Positions 22,601 to 30,441 of a stretch of DNA of 64,000 nt are shown piece after piece. Source of the stretch: UBA6016 sp041915365. Its GTDB lineage: Bacteria; Campylobacterota; Campylobacteria; Campylobacterales; UBA6016. Location: assembly GCA_041915365.1 (NCBI GenBank), contig JAYSBP010000005.1:62001-126000 (forward strand), given 5' to 3'. Below the pieces are notes generated by a model. It had not been told where the DNA came from. It did not search any database and was given only the letters and a program-made list of their open reading frames with translations. The number at the start of each line of letters is the position of its first letter. Position 1 is the stretch's first letter. Position numbers and translations under genes: made by a program.

Positions 22601-24571
22601 CTAGACTACTTTTACCCTTGCAAACTTAAGCTCCGGCTGAAAAGAGAGAGGGTCTACGTTGTCTGGCATCAGAGTATTTACCGCCCCTTCCCAAGCCTCA
22701 AAACCAAGCATTGCCAAAAATGCATTTCTACTGGCGCCCCATCCAAATGGAACAAACAAATGCCCCTCTTTGACTTCACCTATTTTGAATGTTATTTTTA
22801 ATTTTCCGTGTTTTGCGAGTATCGTTTTTTTGCTCCCGTCCTTTACACCAAGCCTCTGGGCATCCTCTGTTGATATAAGACAATATGGCTCAGACTCGTC
22901 TTTGAGTAGTTCCTCGCTCTTACCTGTTCTAGTCATCGTGTGCCATTGGTTTTTTAGCCTTCCCGTTGTGAGGACAAACTCCATTCCCATCTCTTGTTTT
23001 GGTAGCTCAAATACGGTTTTGTGCATAACCGGCTTTTTGTCAAAGCCGTTTTCATAGAGTCTAGCCTCTCCCCATCTAAGTGGCAGTTTTTCGTATGCAA
23101 ATGTCGATATGTCGCAAAGTCTATCTTTTGTCGATACGGCAAATTCTGCAAAAATCTCTTTTGGATTTTTGTATTCAAAGCCTTTGTATCCTAGCTCTTG
23201 TGCCAAAGAGGCAAAAATCTCCCAATCTGTTTTTGCTTCTTTTGGAGGAGCAAATGCTTTTTTGAGATGAGTAACCATCCGCTCCGAATTGGTCATTGTC
23301 CCTTCTTTTTCGCCCCATTGTGCCGCAGGTAGCACAAGATTTGCGTATTTGCAAGTATCCGTAAAATATGCGTCTTGTGCGACGACAAAAAGCCCATCTT
23401 TTGAAAATGTTTTAAAGACTTTATTTAGATTTGGGAGGCTGACTGCCGGATTTGTGCAGACCGACCAAAACAGCTTTATCTTGCCTTCATTTGCGGCATC
23501 TATCGCTTTTGTGACGGTGAGTCCAGGTATTTCTTTGATTTTTTTGGGGGTATTCCAAAAGTTTTGTGCAAAAGCTCTATCGCCCTCGTTTCTAACATCC
23601 CTATACCCAGGAAGCCCATTTGAGAGGTAGCCTACCTCTCTGCCTCCCATTGCGTTTGGCTGGCCCGTTAGTGAAAATGGAAAACCGCTTTTGCCAAGCC
23701 TATCCGTGGCTATGTGCAGGTTTATTAGGGATAGATTTTTGGCTACGCCGTTTGTGGATTGGTTGAACCCTTGACACCAAAACGATATTGCTTTTTTTGC
23801 ATTTTTGAAAAGAGTTGCAAACTCCCATATTTGCCACATCGGCACGCCGCATATACGAGACGTTTTTTCTATCGTAAATTCTTTTGCGTACTGTGTAGCC
23901 TCATCTTCGCCTTTTGAGAGTAACCCCAAAATACAATTAAAAAATGCGGTGTCGGTTCCGGCATTGATTTGTATGAATAAATCGGCTCGCTCCGCACTCT
24001 CCGTTTGCACTGGGTCTATGACTATAATTTTTGCGTTTGCAGCCCTTTTTCTTTTAAGGACTCTTTTGAATACGACTGGATGCGCTATTGCGGCATTGGA
24101 GCCGGCAAATACAAATAGGTCTGAATCGTCTATGTCGTCGTAGCTTCCAAGCGGGCCATCTGAGCCGAAAGCCATTTTGTGTGCTACGACGGCAGAGGCC
24201 ATGCAGAGCCTTGAGTTTGCGTCTATGTTATTTGTTCCGACAAACCCTTTTACGAATTTGTTGATTAAGTAGCTCTCTTCGGTTAACAGCTGTCCGGAGA
24301 GATAAAAATAATTCTCATCCGGCAGATTTTCTTTGATTTTTGAAGCAAGGATAGAGATGGCCTCATCCCAAGAAATCTCTCTGAACTTCTGCGTTTTACT
24401 CTCCCTAAAAAGCGGCTTTGTGAGCCTCTCTTTTTGAAGGGCATCTACGAGGTAAAGCGGTTTTTTGCAAAGGTCGCCTTTTGTAGATGGATGCAAGGAG
24501 TCTCCTTTGATTTTGGAGCCCTCTATTTTTATTCCGCATCCGACGCCGCAGTAAGGACAAAGAGTATTCAA
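22601..24571 (-). CDS. narB: Assimilatory-type molybdopterin nitrate reductase
   Basis: The 656-residue protein belongs to the bis-MGD oxidoreductase family. An N-terminal [4Fe-4S] site is visible as C5-x2-C8-x3-C12 with a fourth Cys in GDLCKKP, and the Mo ligand is probably the Cys in NSRLCMASAV. There is no Tat signal, so the enzyme is cytoplasmic, and no flavin or C-terminal [2Fe-2S] extension, as in ferredoxin/flavodoxin-dependent NarB/NasA. The setting with nirA, narK and sirohaem methyltransferase strongly supports nitrate assimilation rather than respiration. It is the last gene of the cluster, 10 bp after narK. Confidence 0.88.
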   Translation of the reverse strand: MNTLCPYCGVGCGIKIEGSKIKGDSLHPSTKGDLCKKPLYLVDALQKERLTKPLFRESKTQKFREISWDEAISILASKIKENLPDENYFYLSGQLLTEESYLINKFVKGFVGTNNIDANSRLCMASAVVAHKMAFGSDGPLGSYDDIDDSDLFVFAGSNAAIAHPVVFKRVLKRKRAANAKIIVIDPVQTESAERADLFIQINAGTDTAFFNCILGLLSKGEDEATQYAKEFTIEKTSRICGVPMWQIWEFATLFKNAKKAISFWCQGFNQSTNGVAKNLSLINLHIATDRLGKSGFPFSLTGQPNAMGGREVGYLSNGLPGYRDVRNEGDRAFAQNFWNTPKKIKEIPGLTVTKAIDAANEGKIKLFWSVCTNPAVSLPNLNKVFKTFSKDGLFVVAQDAYFTDTCKYANLVLPAAQWGEKEGTMTNSERMVTHLKKAFAPPKEAKTDWEIFASLAQELGYKGFEYKNPKEIFAEFAVSTKDRLCDISTFAYEKLPLRWGEARLYENGFDKKPVMHKTVFELPKQEMGMEFVLTTGRLKNQWHTMTRTGKSEELLKDESEPYCLISTEDAQRLGVKDGSKKTILAKHGKLKITFKIGEVKEGHLFVPFGWGASRNAFLAMLGFEAWEGAVNTLMPDNVDPLSFQPELKFARVKVV

Positions 24572-24581
24572 GGTCTATCCT

Positions 24582-25367
24582 TTAGTCGATGTGTTTGTCT
24601 TTTTCTATTTGGCCTTCATCGTCGATACCGACCATAGCTTTTTCATTTTCTTCATATCTTACGTCTGCCCACTCCATCCATCTTGAGTGCTCAAGTTTTA
24701 GCAGTACGAAAGCAACAAGAGCAAGCCCTGCAAAGATATAAAAACCTAGGCTATATGAGCCTGTAGACTCTTTTGTGAGACCTAGTATCGCTGGTAGATA
24801 AAAGCCTCCGATACCGCCGGCGGCACCTACTAGGCCGGTTACCATACCGGTTGAGTTTGGCCATCTTTGTGGGGCAAGTTGGAAAGTGGCGCCGTTACCG
24901 AGACCAAACGATGCGAACAAAAGCACGAGAAGTATTATCGCAAAGTGCGACGGTGGCATAAAAAAGCCTATCGAAGCGTCAAAAATAGCAATCATAAGAA
25001 GTATTGCGCCAAGGGCTCTTACGCCCGTGATTTTGTCGGCTATGAGGCCTCCGACAGGTCTTATCATAGCTCCCGTAAGGGCAAAAAATGACATCAAAGC
25101 ACCTGCGCTTAGCTTGTCAAAACCGTATTGGCTGATAAGAAACAATGAAACATAGCTTGACATACCGACAAAACCGCCGAATGTGATAGAGTAGATAAGG
25201 ATAAATATCCACATATCTTTTTCTTTCATCAAAGCCATATAAGCTTTAGGTAGCATAAGTATCGCAAACACCGAAGTAATAGCCGGCAAGAATAATAGAG
25301 CCGTTTTGCCGTTGACGCCAAGATAGCCTTTTTGGAGGACAAACGCCATCACAAGGAACAACGTCAT
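24582..25367 (-). CDS. narK: NarK-type nitrate transporter, C-terminal part in the -1 frame
   Basis: The 261 residues from ATG 25367 hold the second half of an MFS nitrate/nitrite transporter, with eight hydrophobic segments including SITFGGFVGMSSYVSLF and GLGNGATFQLAPQRWP, which match NNP-family signatures. The ATG lies 5 bp past the stop of the N-terminal part and has no Shine-Dalgarno. The frame is open back to 25394 and beyond, coding HAIFHFIAS directly ahead of the Met, which extends a membrane helix. A -1 shift at 25394-25400 would fuse both parts into one protein of about 471 residues. It is most likely not an independent gene. Confidence 0.8.
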   Translation of the reverse strand: MTLFLVMAFVLQKGYLGVNGKTALLFLPAITSVFAILMLPKAYMALMKEKDMWIFILIYSITFGGFVGMSSYVSLFLISQYGFDKLSAGALMSFFALTGAMIRPVGGLIADKITGVRALGAILLMIAIFDASIGFFMPPSHFAIILLVLLFASFGLGNGATFQLAPQRWPNSTGMVTGLVGAAGGIGGFYLPAILGLTKESTGSYSLGFYIFAGLALVAFVLLKLEHSRWMEWADVRYEENEKAMVGIDDEGQIEKDKHID

Positions 25368-25372
25368 AGAGG

Positions 25373-25996
25373 CTATGAAGTGAAATATGGCGTGTTTTTT
25401 ACCTCTGTGTTTTTGCTTGATTTGTCATACGCCCATTGAGCTACGACTACAAAAGTAATAGCAAGCAGCAATATCGCAAAACCCATGGCAACTTGCCATC
25501 CAAAAGCTTTTGCTAGAGGGGGGAATACTAGACCGTCAAGCACCGCACCGAGATTTCCGGCAGCCGCAAGACCTAGAACAAGCCCTTGATGCTCTTTTGG
25601 ATAGTTGCTTCCAGCCATAGGTAGTGCTACGGCAAAGCTAGCCCCGCCAAGACCTAGGAATACTCCAAGAAGTAGGACTACTTCAAAACTAGGGTCAAAA
25701 ACTTGCACATAAAACAACGGTAGTGACGAGAGGATAATACCTGCAAAAGCTATCTTTTTTGCGTCAATAGCCTGAAACATATAGCCAAACGATATTCTAG
25801 CTATCGCTGCGGCAAGCACGGGAATGGCAACCATAAACCCTTTTTGTCCGTCGGATAGCTTCAAAGCCTCCGCAATAAATGGAGCCAAAGCCCCAAGTAG
25901 CAGCCATACCGTAAAGCCGGTGTCAAAATACAAAAAAGCTGCAAAAAGTGATTTTGGATTGCCGCTTTTCAACGCTTGTAGCAGTGATGTTTTCAT
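25373..25996 (-). CDS. narK: NarK-type nitrate transporter, N-terminal part
   Basis: From ATG 25996 (ribosome site AAGGAG, 6 bases upstream) this encodes 207 residues with six transmembrane segments, such as FDTGFTVWLLLGALAPF and GLGGASFAVALPMAGSNYP, typical of the first half of nitrate/nitrite antiporters. A start at 26026 would overlap nirA and is less likely. The frame closes soon after the helix six region with TPYFTS and a stop. Without a shift the product is half a transporter. It may be read through by -1 frameshifting, be a poly-A mutation, or be a sequence error. Confidence 0.82.
   Translation of the reverse strand: MKTSLLQALKSGNPKSLFAAFLYFDTGFTVWLLLGALAPFIAEALKLSDGQKGFMVAIPVLAAAIARISFGYMFQAIDAKKIAFAGIILSSLPLFYVQVFDPSFEVVLLLGVFLGLGGASFAVALPMAGSNYPKEHQGLVLGLAAAGNLGAVLDGLVFPPLAKAFGWQVAMGFAILLLAITFVVVAQWAYDKSSKNTEVKNTPYFTS
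25394..25400 (-). other. Slippery heptamer A AAA AAC in narK
   Basis: Read in the phase of the N-terminal frame, the minus strand is GTA AAA AAC ACG, so the heptamer has exactly the X XXY YYZ phase of -1 ribosomal frameshift sites. Slipping back one base continues as CAC GCC ATA TTT, which is the frame of the C-terminal part. Just downstream, ACGCCAT (25387-25393) can pair with ATGGCGT (25343-25349), enclosing a TCATAG/CTATGA hairpin (25364-25378) that contains the stop and the internal ATG. Confidence 0.6.
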
Positions 25997-26015
25997 TTTT
26001 TCTCCTTTTTTAAAG

Positions 26016-27881
26016 TTAAATCTCAAGTTCGATAGCGATTTCGCTAAAGACTTTATATTTGGATGGGGTAGCCATATTTACCGCCACTACGCCTAGCGCA
26101 GGGAGTGATGATATGTCGATTTGCGGTTTTTTGTTTTTTGGCGCATCGCTCTTTAAGATGGCCGCAAATATACTTTTTTCTTGCGGCTCCTCACCAAAAA
26201 TCGCTCCGTATAGGTGTGTTCCTATGGCGTATATTTCCGCCTCTTCTTTTTTGCCGCTTGCGTATTTTTGGAGGTCTTTTAGCTTTAGAGCGTTTAGCCC
26301 TTTTCTTTGCAAGGCGGTATTTAGTCTAACGACAAAAGAGATGCACTGTGCCGATAGAGCAGGGGAGAGCTTTTCAAAATACTCTTCAAAGCTATCTTGT
26401 TCGCTTCGGTCTTGAATATACAGTTCAACCGCTTCTGCGATATACTCTTTGGCTTCGCTGAGTAATGAGCCTTTGACGAGGAGCTTTCCCTCGTGTTGGC
26501 TTTTCATTGAACCGCCCAGATATATGTCGACACCTAGATGAACCTCTTTGTTTCTGGCTACTTTTGTTCCGACGGCTCCTATGTCACCAAGCCCATGTAT
26601 CCCACACCCTTTTGGGCAAGCCGACCAGTATTGTCTTATCTTGCCACCTACGTCCCCAAATCTCTCATATAAATAATCGGCGCACTCTATCGCATCTGGC
26701 TTGTTCGGTATAACGCCAAAAGGGCAGTGTTCGGTTCCTGCGCATGCTATGAGATTTGTGTGAAAAATAGAGGCTTTTTGGGTATTGTCCGCAAAACTGC
26801 TATTGACGCCTATGGCATATAGATTTTGCTCGACTGTAAAATTAAGAGAGTGCCCTCCGTGTTTTTCGCAAAGCTCGGCATATTTGGCTAATTTGTCGCC
26901 GTCAAATACGCCTGATGGAACCGCTAGCAAGTGAGCAAAAGAGCCGTCTTTTAGCTGTGTTTTACCGCCGTTGTCGCCACCGTCTCCGAGTGAGATTGTT
27001 TTTCCCGCTTTTTCAAATTTCGTGTTTGAAAACTCTTGAAGCTCGTCTACGAACTTATCTATTCCGACTGCGTCTATCATAAATTTTAGACGGTTTTTGT
27101 TGCGGTTGTCACGAAAGCCAAGCTCTCTAAAAAAAGTAGATAGATAGACAAAAAACTTTGCTGCTTCGCCTTGTTTTACGAAAATATCAGCATTTTGCGC
27201 CGCCGCTCCGACTTTGCCGCCTAGATAGACGTTGTAGCCATATACGCCGTCTTTTTGCGCTAGCGTAAAACCGAGGTCTTGTCCAAAAACATTGCATCTA
27301 TTTGTTGATGAGCCGTTGATTGCTATGTTGAATTTTCTAGGGAGCACCGAGACCCAGTCGAAATTTTCCAAAAAGATATTTTGTATCTCTGATAGCTCCG
27401 AAGAAGTGTCGATAAATGAATCAAAAGCGTATCCGTTCAAAGGGTCTGCGACAATATTTCTGAAGTTGTCGACACCTGTTTGAAAAGTTGTTATCCCCGC
27501 ATCTTTTAGTTCTTTTAGTATCTGAGGCATATCTTCTATTTTTAGGTATCTTAGTTCTACTTGCGCTCTTGTCGTGATGTCGATGTAGTTTTTTGCATAT
27601 TTTTTAGCCACTTGCGAGAGCACTAATGCCTGTTTAACGCTCAATCTACCTGACGGTATACGAACGCGAAGCATAAAAAGCCCCGGAGTCGCCGGACGGT
27701 CGAATATTCCAAAGCTTTTTAGCGTGAACTTCTTATCTTCGTCGCTTATCGATTCATACCCGTTTGCGGCGTAGTGAGAGATTTTGTCGTATGCCTCTTT
27801 GAAGGAGACTTTCGCCTTTAGCTCTTCTATTTGATTTTGTTTTTTGTTTCTCTCTGTTGAGATTTCAGCAAGCAAGCTCAA
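26016..27881 (-). CDS. nirA: Ferredoxin-dependent nitrite/sulfite reductase
   Basis: This sirohaem-[4Fe-4S] enzyme reduces nitrite to ammonia by six electrons (or sulfite to sulfide). Two ferredoxin-like half domains and two catalytic halves are evident; the cluster ligands are C-x5-C in CAGTEHC and C-x3-C in CPKGC. The gene starts at TTG 27881 behind a strong AAGGAGG and overlaps cobA by 17 bp. At 621 residues it is somewhat longer than many NirA proteins because of a C-terminal extension after the second half domain. Its place between the sirohaem gene and the nitrate transporter argues for nitrite. Confidence 0.9.
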   Translation of the reverse strand: MSLLAEISTERNKKQNQIEELKAKVSFKEAYDKISHYAANGYESISDEDKKFTLKSFGIFDRPATPGLFMLRVRIPSGRLSVKQALVLSQVAKKYAKNYIDITTRAQVELRYLKIEDMPQILKELKDAGITTFQTGVDNFRNIVADPLNGYAFDSFIDTSSELSEIQNIFLENFDWVSVLPRKFNIAINGSSTNRCNVFGQDLGFTLAQKDGVYGYNVYLGGKVGAAAQNADIFVKQGEAAKFFVYLSTFFRELGFRDNRNKNRLKFMIDAVGIDKFVDELQEFSNTKFEKAGKTISLGDGGDNGGKTQLKDGSFAHLLAVPSGVFDGDKLAKYAELCEKHGGHSLNFTVEQNLYAIGVNSSFADNTQKASIFHTNLIACAGTEHCPFGVIPNKPDAIECADYLYERFGDVGGKIRQYWSACPKGCGIHGLGDIGAVGTKVARNKEVHLGVDIYLGGSMKSQHEGKLLVKGSLLSEAKEYIAEAVELYIQDRSEQDSFEEYFEKLSPALSAQCISFVVRLNTALQRKGLNALKLKDLQKYASGKKEEAEIYAIGTHLYGAIFGEEPQEKSIFAAILKSDAPKNKKPQIDISSLPALGVVAVNMATPSKYKVFSEIAIELEI

Positions 27882-28641
27882 TTTGCGCCTCCTTTTTGAT
27901 AGCTTCGTGGATGTAGTGCGGAAGCGTATTCGAGAGCTTGACCGACTCCCCGATTATTATTACCGCTGGCGACGAGGCCTTTTTTGCGTCGCTCGGCAAT
28001 TTGGCAAGCGTAGTTATCGTAGTTCGTTGATAAGGGGTTGAGGCTCTCTCTACTATGGCTACCGGTGTATTCGGATTTACTCCTAAAACGAGTGCGTTCG
28101 CACTTATTTCGGCGGCTCTTGAAAGACCCATTAGTATCGCTACCGTATGGTTTTTGACTTTCAAAAGCTCCAGCCAGTCTGAGTTGAATTTGTTGTCTTT
28201 TAGGTGTGCCGTCACGACAGAAAAAGATGATGCGTAGTCTCTGGCCGTCACAGCTATTCCTGCGCATAGCGGGGCTGTGAGTGCCGATGAGAGACCTGGG
28301 ATTACCTCTACGTCCACCCCTCTTTCTACTAGATAGGCCGCCTCTTCGCTTCCTCTGCCAAACACGAACGGATCACCAGCTTTTAGTCTTCCTACCGTGT
28401 AGCCATTTTTTGAATAAGAAAAAAGCATTTCATTGATAGCGTCTTGTGAAAATGAGTGCGCCCCTTTTGACTTTCCGGTGTGCACTTTTAGTGTATATTT
28501 TGGAAGCAGTGCGATTATCTCTTTTGAGACCAAATTGTCTATTAGGGCTACTTCCAATTTTTTGAAAGTATTAATAGCTTTTAGTGTCAAAAGCTCGCTA
28601 TCACCTGGGCCGCAACCTATCAAAAAAGCTTTAGCACTCAT
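27865..28641 (-). CDS. cobA: Uroporphyrinogen-III C-methyltransferase
   Basis: It methylates uroporphyrinogen III twice to precorrin-2, the precursor of sirohaem. The SumT signature is seen in FLIGCGPGDSELLTLKA, LKAGDPFVFGRGSEE and VEVIPGLSSALTAP. The ATG at 28641 is chosen because AGGAG lies 5 bases before it; a GTG at 28647 overlaps that ribosome site. It is the first gene of the cobA-nirA-narK-narB cluster, supplying the sirohaem that NirA needs. The dehydrogenase/ferrochelatase step is not in the window. Confidence 0.93.
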   Translation of the reverse strand: MSAKAFLIGCGPGDSELLTLKAINTFKKLEVALIDNLVSKEIIALLPKYTLKVHTGKSKGAHSFSQDAINEMLFSYSKNGYTVGRLKAGDPFVFGRGSEEAAYLVERGVDVEVIPGLSSALTAPLCAGIAVTARDYASSFSVVTAHLKDNKFNSDWLELLKVKNHTVAILMGLSRAAEISANALVLGVNPNTPVAIVERASTPYQRTTITTLAKLPSDAKKASSPAVIIIGESVKLSNTLPHYIHEAIKKEAQIELAC

Positions 28642-28667
28642 TTTCACTCCTTTTTAGGATATATTTG

Positions 28668-28684
28668 TCTGAAATAATATCAGA
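28668..28684 (-). promoter_or_regulatory. Inverted repeat in the nitrate-cluster promoter region
   Basis: TCTGA-n7-TCAGA lies 27 bp upstream of the cobA start. On the minus strand TATTAT within it could be a -10 box, so a bound protein would block transcription. The regulator is unknown; the Rrf2-type protein encoded 155 bp away is one candidate. Confidence 0.3.
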
Positions 28685-28796
28685 TTTTTTTGTCTAAAAA
28701 AGTAAATAATAAACAAGATATTGCCTAAAAAATAATCAATGAAAAAATAAATAGGTGTATAAAAAATATTTTTAATGGAGTTTTGGTTTTGGTGAC

Positions 28797-28813
28797 AGCC
28801 GAAAGTATCGGCT
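28797..28813. terminator. Hairpin between cobA promoter region and rrf2 end
   Basis: AGCCGA and TCGGCT form a perfect 6 bp stem with an AAGTA loop, followed on the plus strand by TTT. It lies 26 bp past the end of the rrf2 gene. On the minus strand, the direction that would need termination, it is not followed by a U-run, so function is uncertain. Confidence 0.35.
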
Positions 28814-28838
28814 TTTGTAGTGGATTTTTATTGTTTGC

Positions 28839-29261
28839 TTAGATGCGTGTTATTTTGTGAGAGTCTATATCTTTTTGTATGTCTTCTAGTGAAATCGCTT
28901 CAAATATCTCGACAAGCTCATCTTTTCGCTTGAACCACTCCTCGTGTAGAGCGCACGGATTTTCGCACTCGCATGAGCCGATACCGAGAAGACACATATC
29001 AAAGTATTTATCGCCATCGATGGCTTTTATTATATCTATTATCTTTATCTGCGATGGATGCTTTGCTAGTTTTATGCCGCCGTCAGCTCCTCTTTTTGAC
29101 TCGACAAGCCCAGCTTTTGAGGCTGTTTGTATATTTTTTGAGAGGAAGTGATATGGCATATTTAGCTCATCCGTTATCTTTTTGACTTGTATTAGCTCTT
29201 TTTGTTTGGACAAAAATACCAACGCCCTGATAACGTCTTGACATGCCGATGAGAGTATCAT
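28839..29261 (-). CDS. Rrf2-family transcriptional regulator
   Basis: The 140-residue protein has the winged-helix DNA-binding domain of Rrf2 proteins (ACQDVIRALVFLSKQ, PYHFLSKNIQTASKAGLV, KRGADGGIKLAKHP). A cysteine cluster at C90, C97, C99 and C103 (CLLGIGSCECENPCALH) suits a redox- or NO-sensing iron-sulfur cluster, as in IscR or NsrR. It is the last gene of the nine-gene ppc operon, overlapping the nudix gene by 4 bp. Its neighbour on the other side is the nitrate cluster, so it could control that, but this is inference. Confidence 0.88.
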   Translation of the reverse strand: MILSSACQDVIRALVFLSKQKELIQVKKITDELNMPYHFLSKNIQTASKAGLVESKRGADGGIKLAKHPSQIKIIDIIKAIDGDKYFDMCLLGIGSCECENPCALHEEWFKRKDELVEIFEAISLEDIQKDIDSHKITRI

Positions 29262-29830
29262 TGTTTTGCCTTTGTGTCAAACCACCAGTAAAATGCAAGC
29301 CCTAGCCCTGGTGTTTTTGGTTTTGATGTATCCGAGATGAATTTTTTTGCCTCTGATGTCGGCAGCCATACAAGCTCTATCTCCTCACTAGCGTCTCCGC
29401 CGCCGTCATGTATCCTCATATCTTCGTTTATTTTGGCATAAAAAAGGCTTTGATACGCTCCGGATATTCCGACGCAAGTGTGAAAAGCGGTCACAAACTC
29501 TATCTCTTTGGCCTTGACATCATACCCACATTCTTCATCTATCTCTTCGGACATCGTCTCCTCTAGGCTTTTGCCTTTGTCACATATGCCTGCACATAGC
29601 TCATATACATAGGCGTTTTCGGGCGCTATGCCGCCTAGTGTAAGCGGCGCTCTAAACTGCTTGACAAGCAAAAAAGCCTCTTTTGCCTCGTGGTACAAGA
29701 GCACGGCTACACTATCGAAGCTTTTTACAGCCTCCCAGTTTTTTTGCTTCCCGTTTTGTGTATATGTGATTTTGACGGGTTGGACGTAGTTTTGTTCGTC
29801 TAGTTTGTGTATTTGGATGTTTTCTATCAT
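29258..29830 (-). CDS. Nudix nucleoside-diphosphate-sugar hydrolase
   Basis: The 190-residue protein has a Nudix box in GICDKGKSLEETMSEEIDEE followed by CGY. The metal-binding Glu residues are kept, while the usual Arg and the first Glu of the consensus are replaced; the same replacement occurs in the UDP-glucose/ADP-ribose pyrophosphatase group (NUDT14/YffH-like). Likely substrates are ADP-ribose or UDP-glucose. It overlaps its neighbours by 4 bp on both sides in the methylthioribose salvage part of the operon; any link to that pathway is unclear. Confidence 0.85.
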   Translation of the reverse strand: MIENIQIHKLDEQNYVQPVKITYTQNGKQKNWEAVKSFDSVAVLLYHEAKEAFLLVKQFRAPLTLGGIAPENAYVYELCAGICDKGKSLEETMSEEIDEECGYDVKAKEIEFVTAFHTCVGISGAYQSLFYAKINEDMRIHDGGGDASEEIELVWLPTSEAKKFISDTSKPKTPGLGLAFYWWFDTKAKQ

Positions 29831-30441
29831 AGTGTTACCGCTTTTGTTGTTAGTAGTCTATAAGCCATCTTTATATTCTCAGCAAACACAAAAACCCCCT
29901 CGAAGTGTCCTGCGGTTGCAAATATTCCGCTTTTTTTGCTAGATTTTTTGTATAGCTCTTTTACTGCATCTGCCATCTCTTTGGTGCCATACTCTACAGC
30001 GGCGTCTACCGTCGGATAGCCTGCATTCATGATGGCTTGCCAGAGTTTTTCGTTGTGTATGTGGATGACTGCTTTTGTTCCTTTAATGCTCTCGTACAAC
30101 GAACAATGCGTTAGCGTCTCGCTGGAGGCTTTGCCGATACCTTCATATCTGAGCATCATAGTGTCGACATCATATTTTAAGAGTTTGGCGTAATGCTTTG
30201 GTTTTAGGCTTTTTAGGTGTCCGGTCTGGCTTGCGGTGATGATTATTTTGCCATCACGTCCAATCATACTTATATTGCCAAATCCTATCCCGTTTTCGTA
30301 GCATCCGATCAGGTTTAGGCGGTTTAGTCTGCGGCGGTATTTTTCGATTGTTCTAAAACCCCGCACATTGACGCTGTTTTTTTTGATCTGTTTTGAGGTG
30401 TTGTATTTGATTACACCTTCCGTTGTCGACCACTTTTGCAT
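29827..30441 (-). CDS. Class II aldolase, probable methylthioribulose-1-phosphate aldolase
   Basis: The 204-residue protein is of the class II aldolase/adducin (fuculose-aldolase) family. The zinc ligands are visible as HIH in AVIHIHNEKLW and a later His in AGHFEGVFVF; the catalytic acid would be in SSETLTH. The gene directly follows mtnA (1 bp overlap) and mtnK. In other bacteria this trio (MtnK, MtnA, Ald2) splits methylthioribulose-1-phosphate or 5-deoxyribulose-1-phosphate into DHAP and an aldehyde. A dehydratase role as in MtnB is an alternative, since MtnB is in the same family, but no mtnC/D genes are nearby. Confidence 0.78.
   Translation of the reverse strand: MQKWSTTEGVIKYNTSKQIKKNSVNVRGFRTIEKYRRRLNRLNLIGCYENGIGFGNISMIGRDGKIIITASQTGHLKSLKPKHYAKLLKYDVDTMMLRYEGIGKASSETLTHCSLYESIKGTKAVIHIHNEKLWQAIMNAGYPTVDAAVEYGTKEMADAVKELYKKSSKKSGIFATAGHFEGVFVFAENIKMAYRLLTTKAVTL

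Noticed and set aside
24582..25996. Two independent half-transporter genes
   Set aside because: The second frame has no ribosome site and its membrane helix begins upstream of the ATG in the same frame, so separate genes are less likely than frameshifting, mutation or read error.
26059..26415. Plus-strand frames opposite nirA, rnr, ppc and other minus-strand genes
   Set aside because: Such Ser/Leu-rich frames are the antisense of well-conserved genes and show no ribosome sites or family features.
28797..28813. Riboswitch or antisense RNA between cobA and rrf2
   Set aside because: Only a 6 bp hairpin is seen; no larger conserved fold or second structure was recognised in the 197 bp gap.
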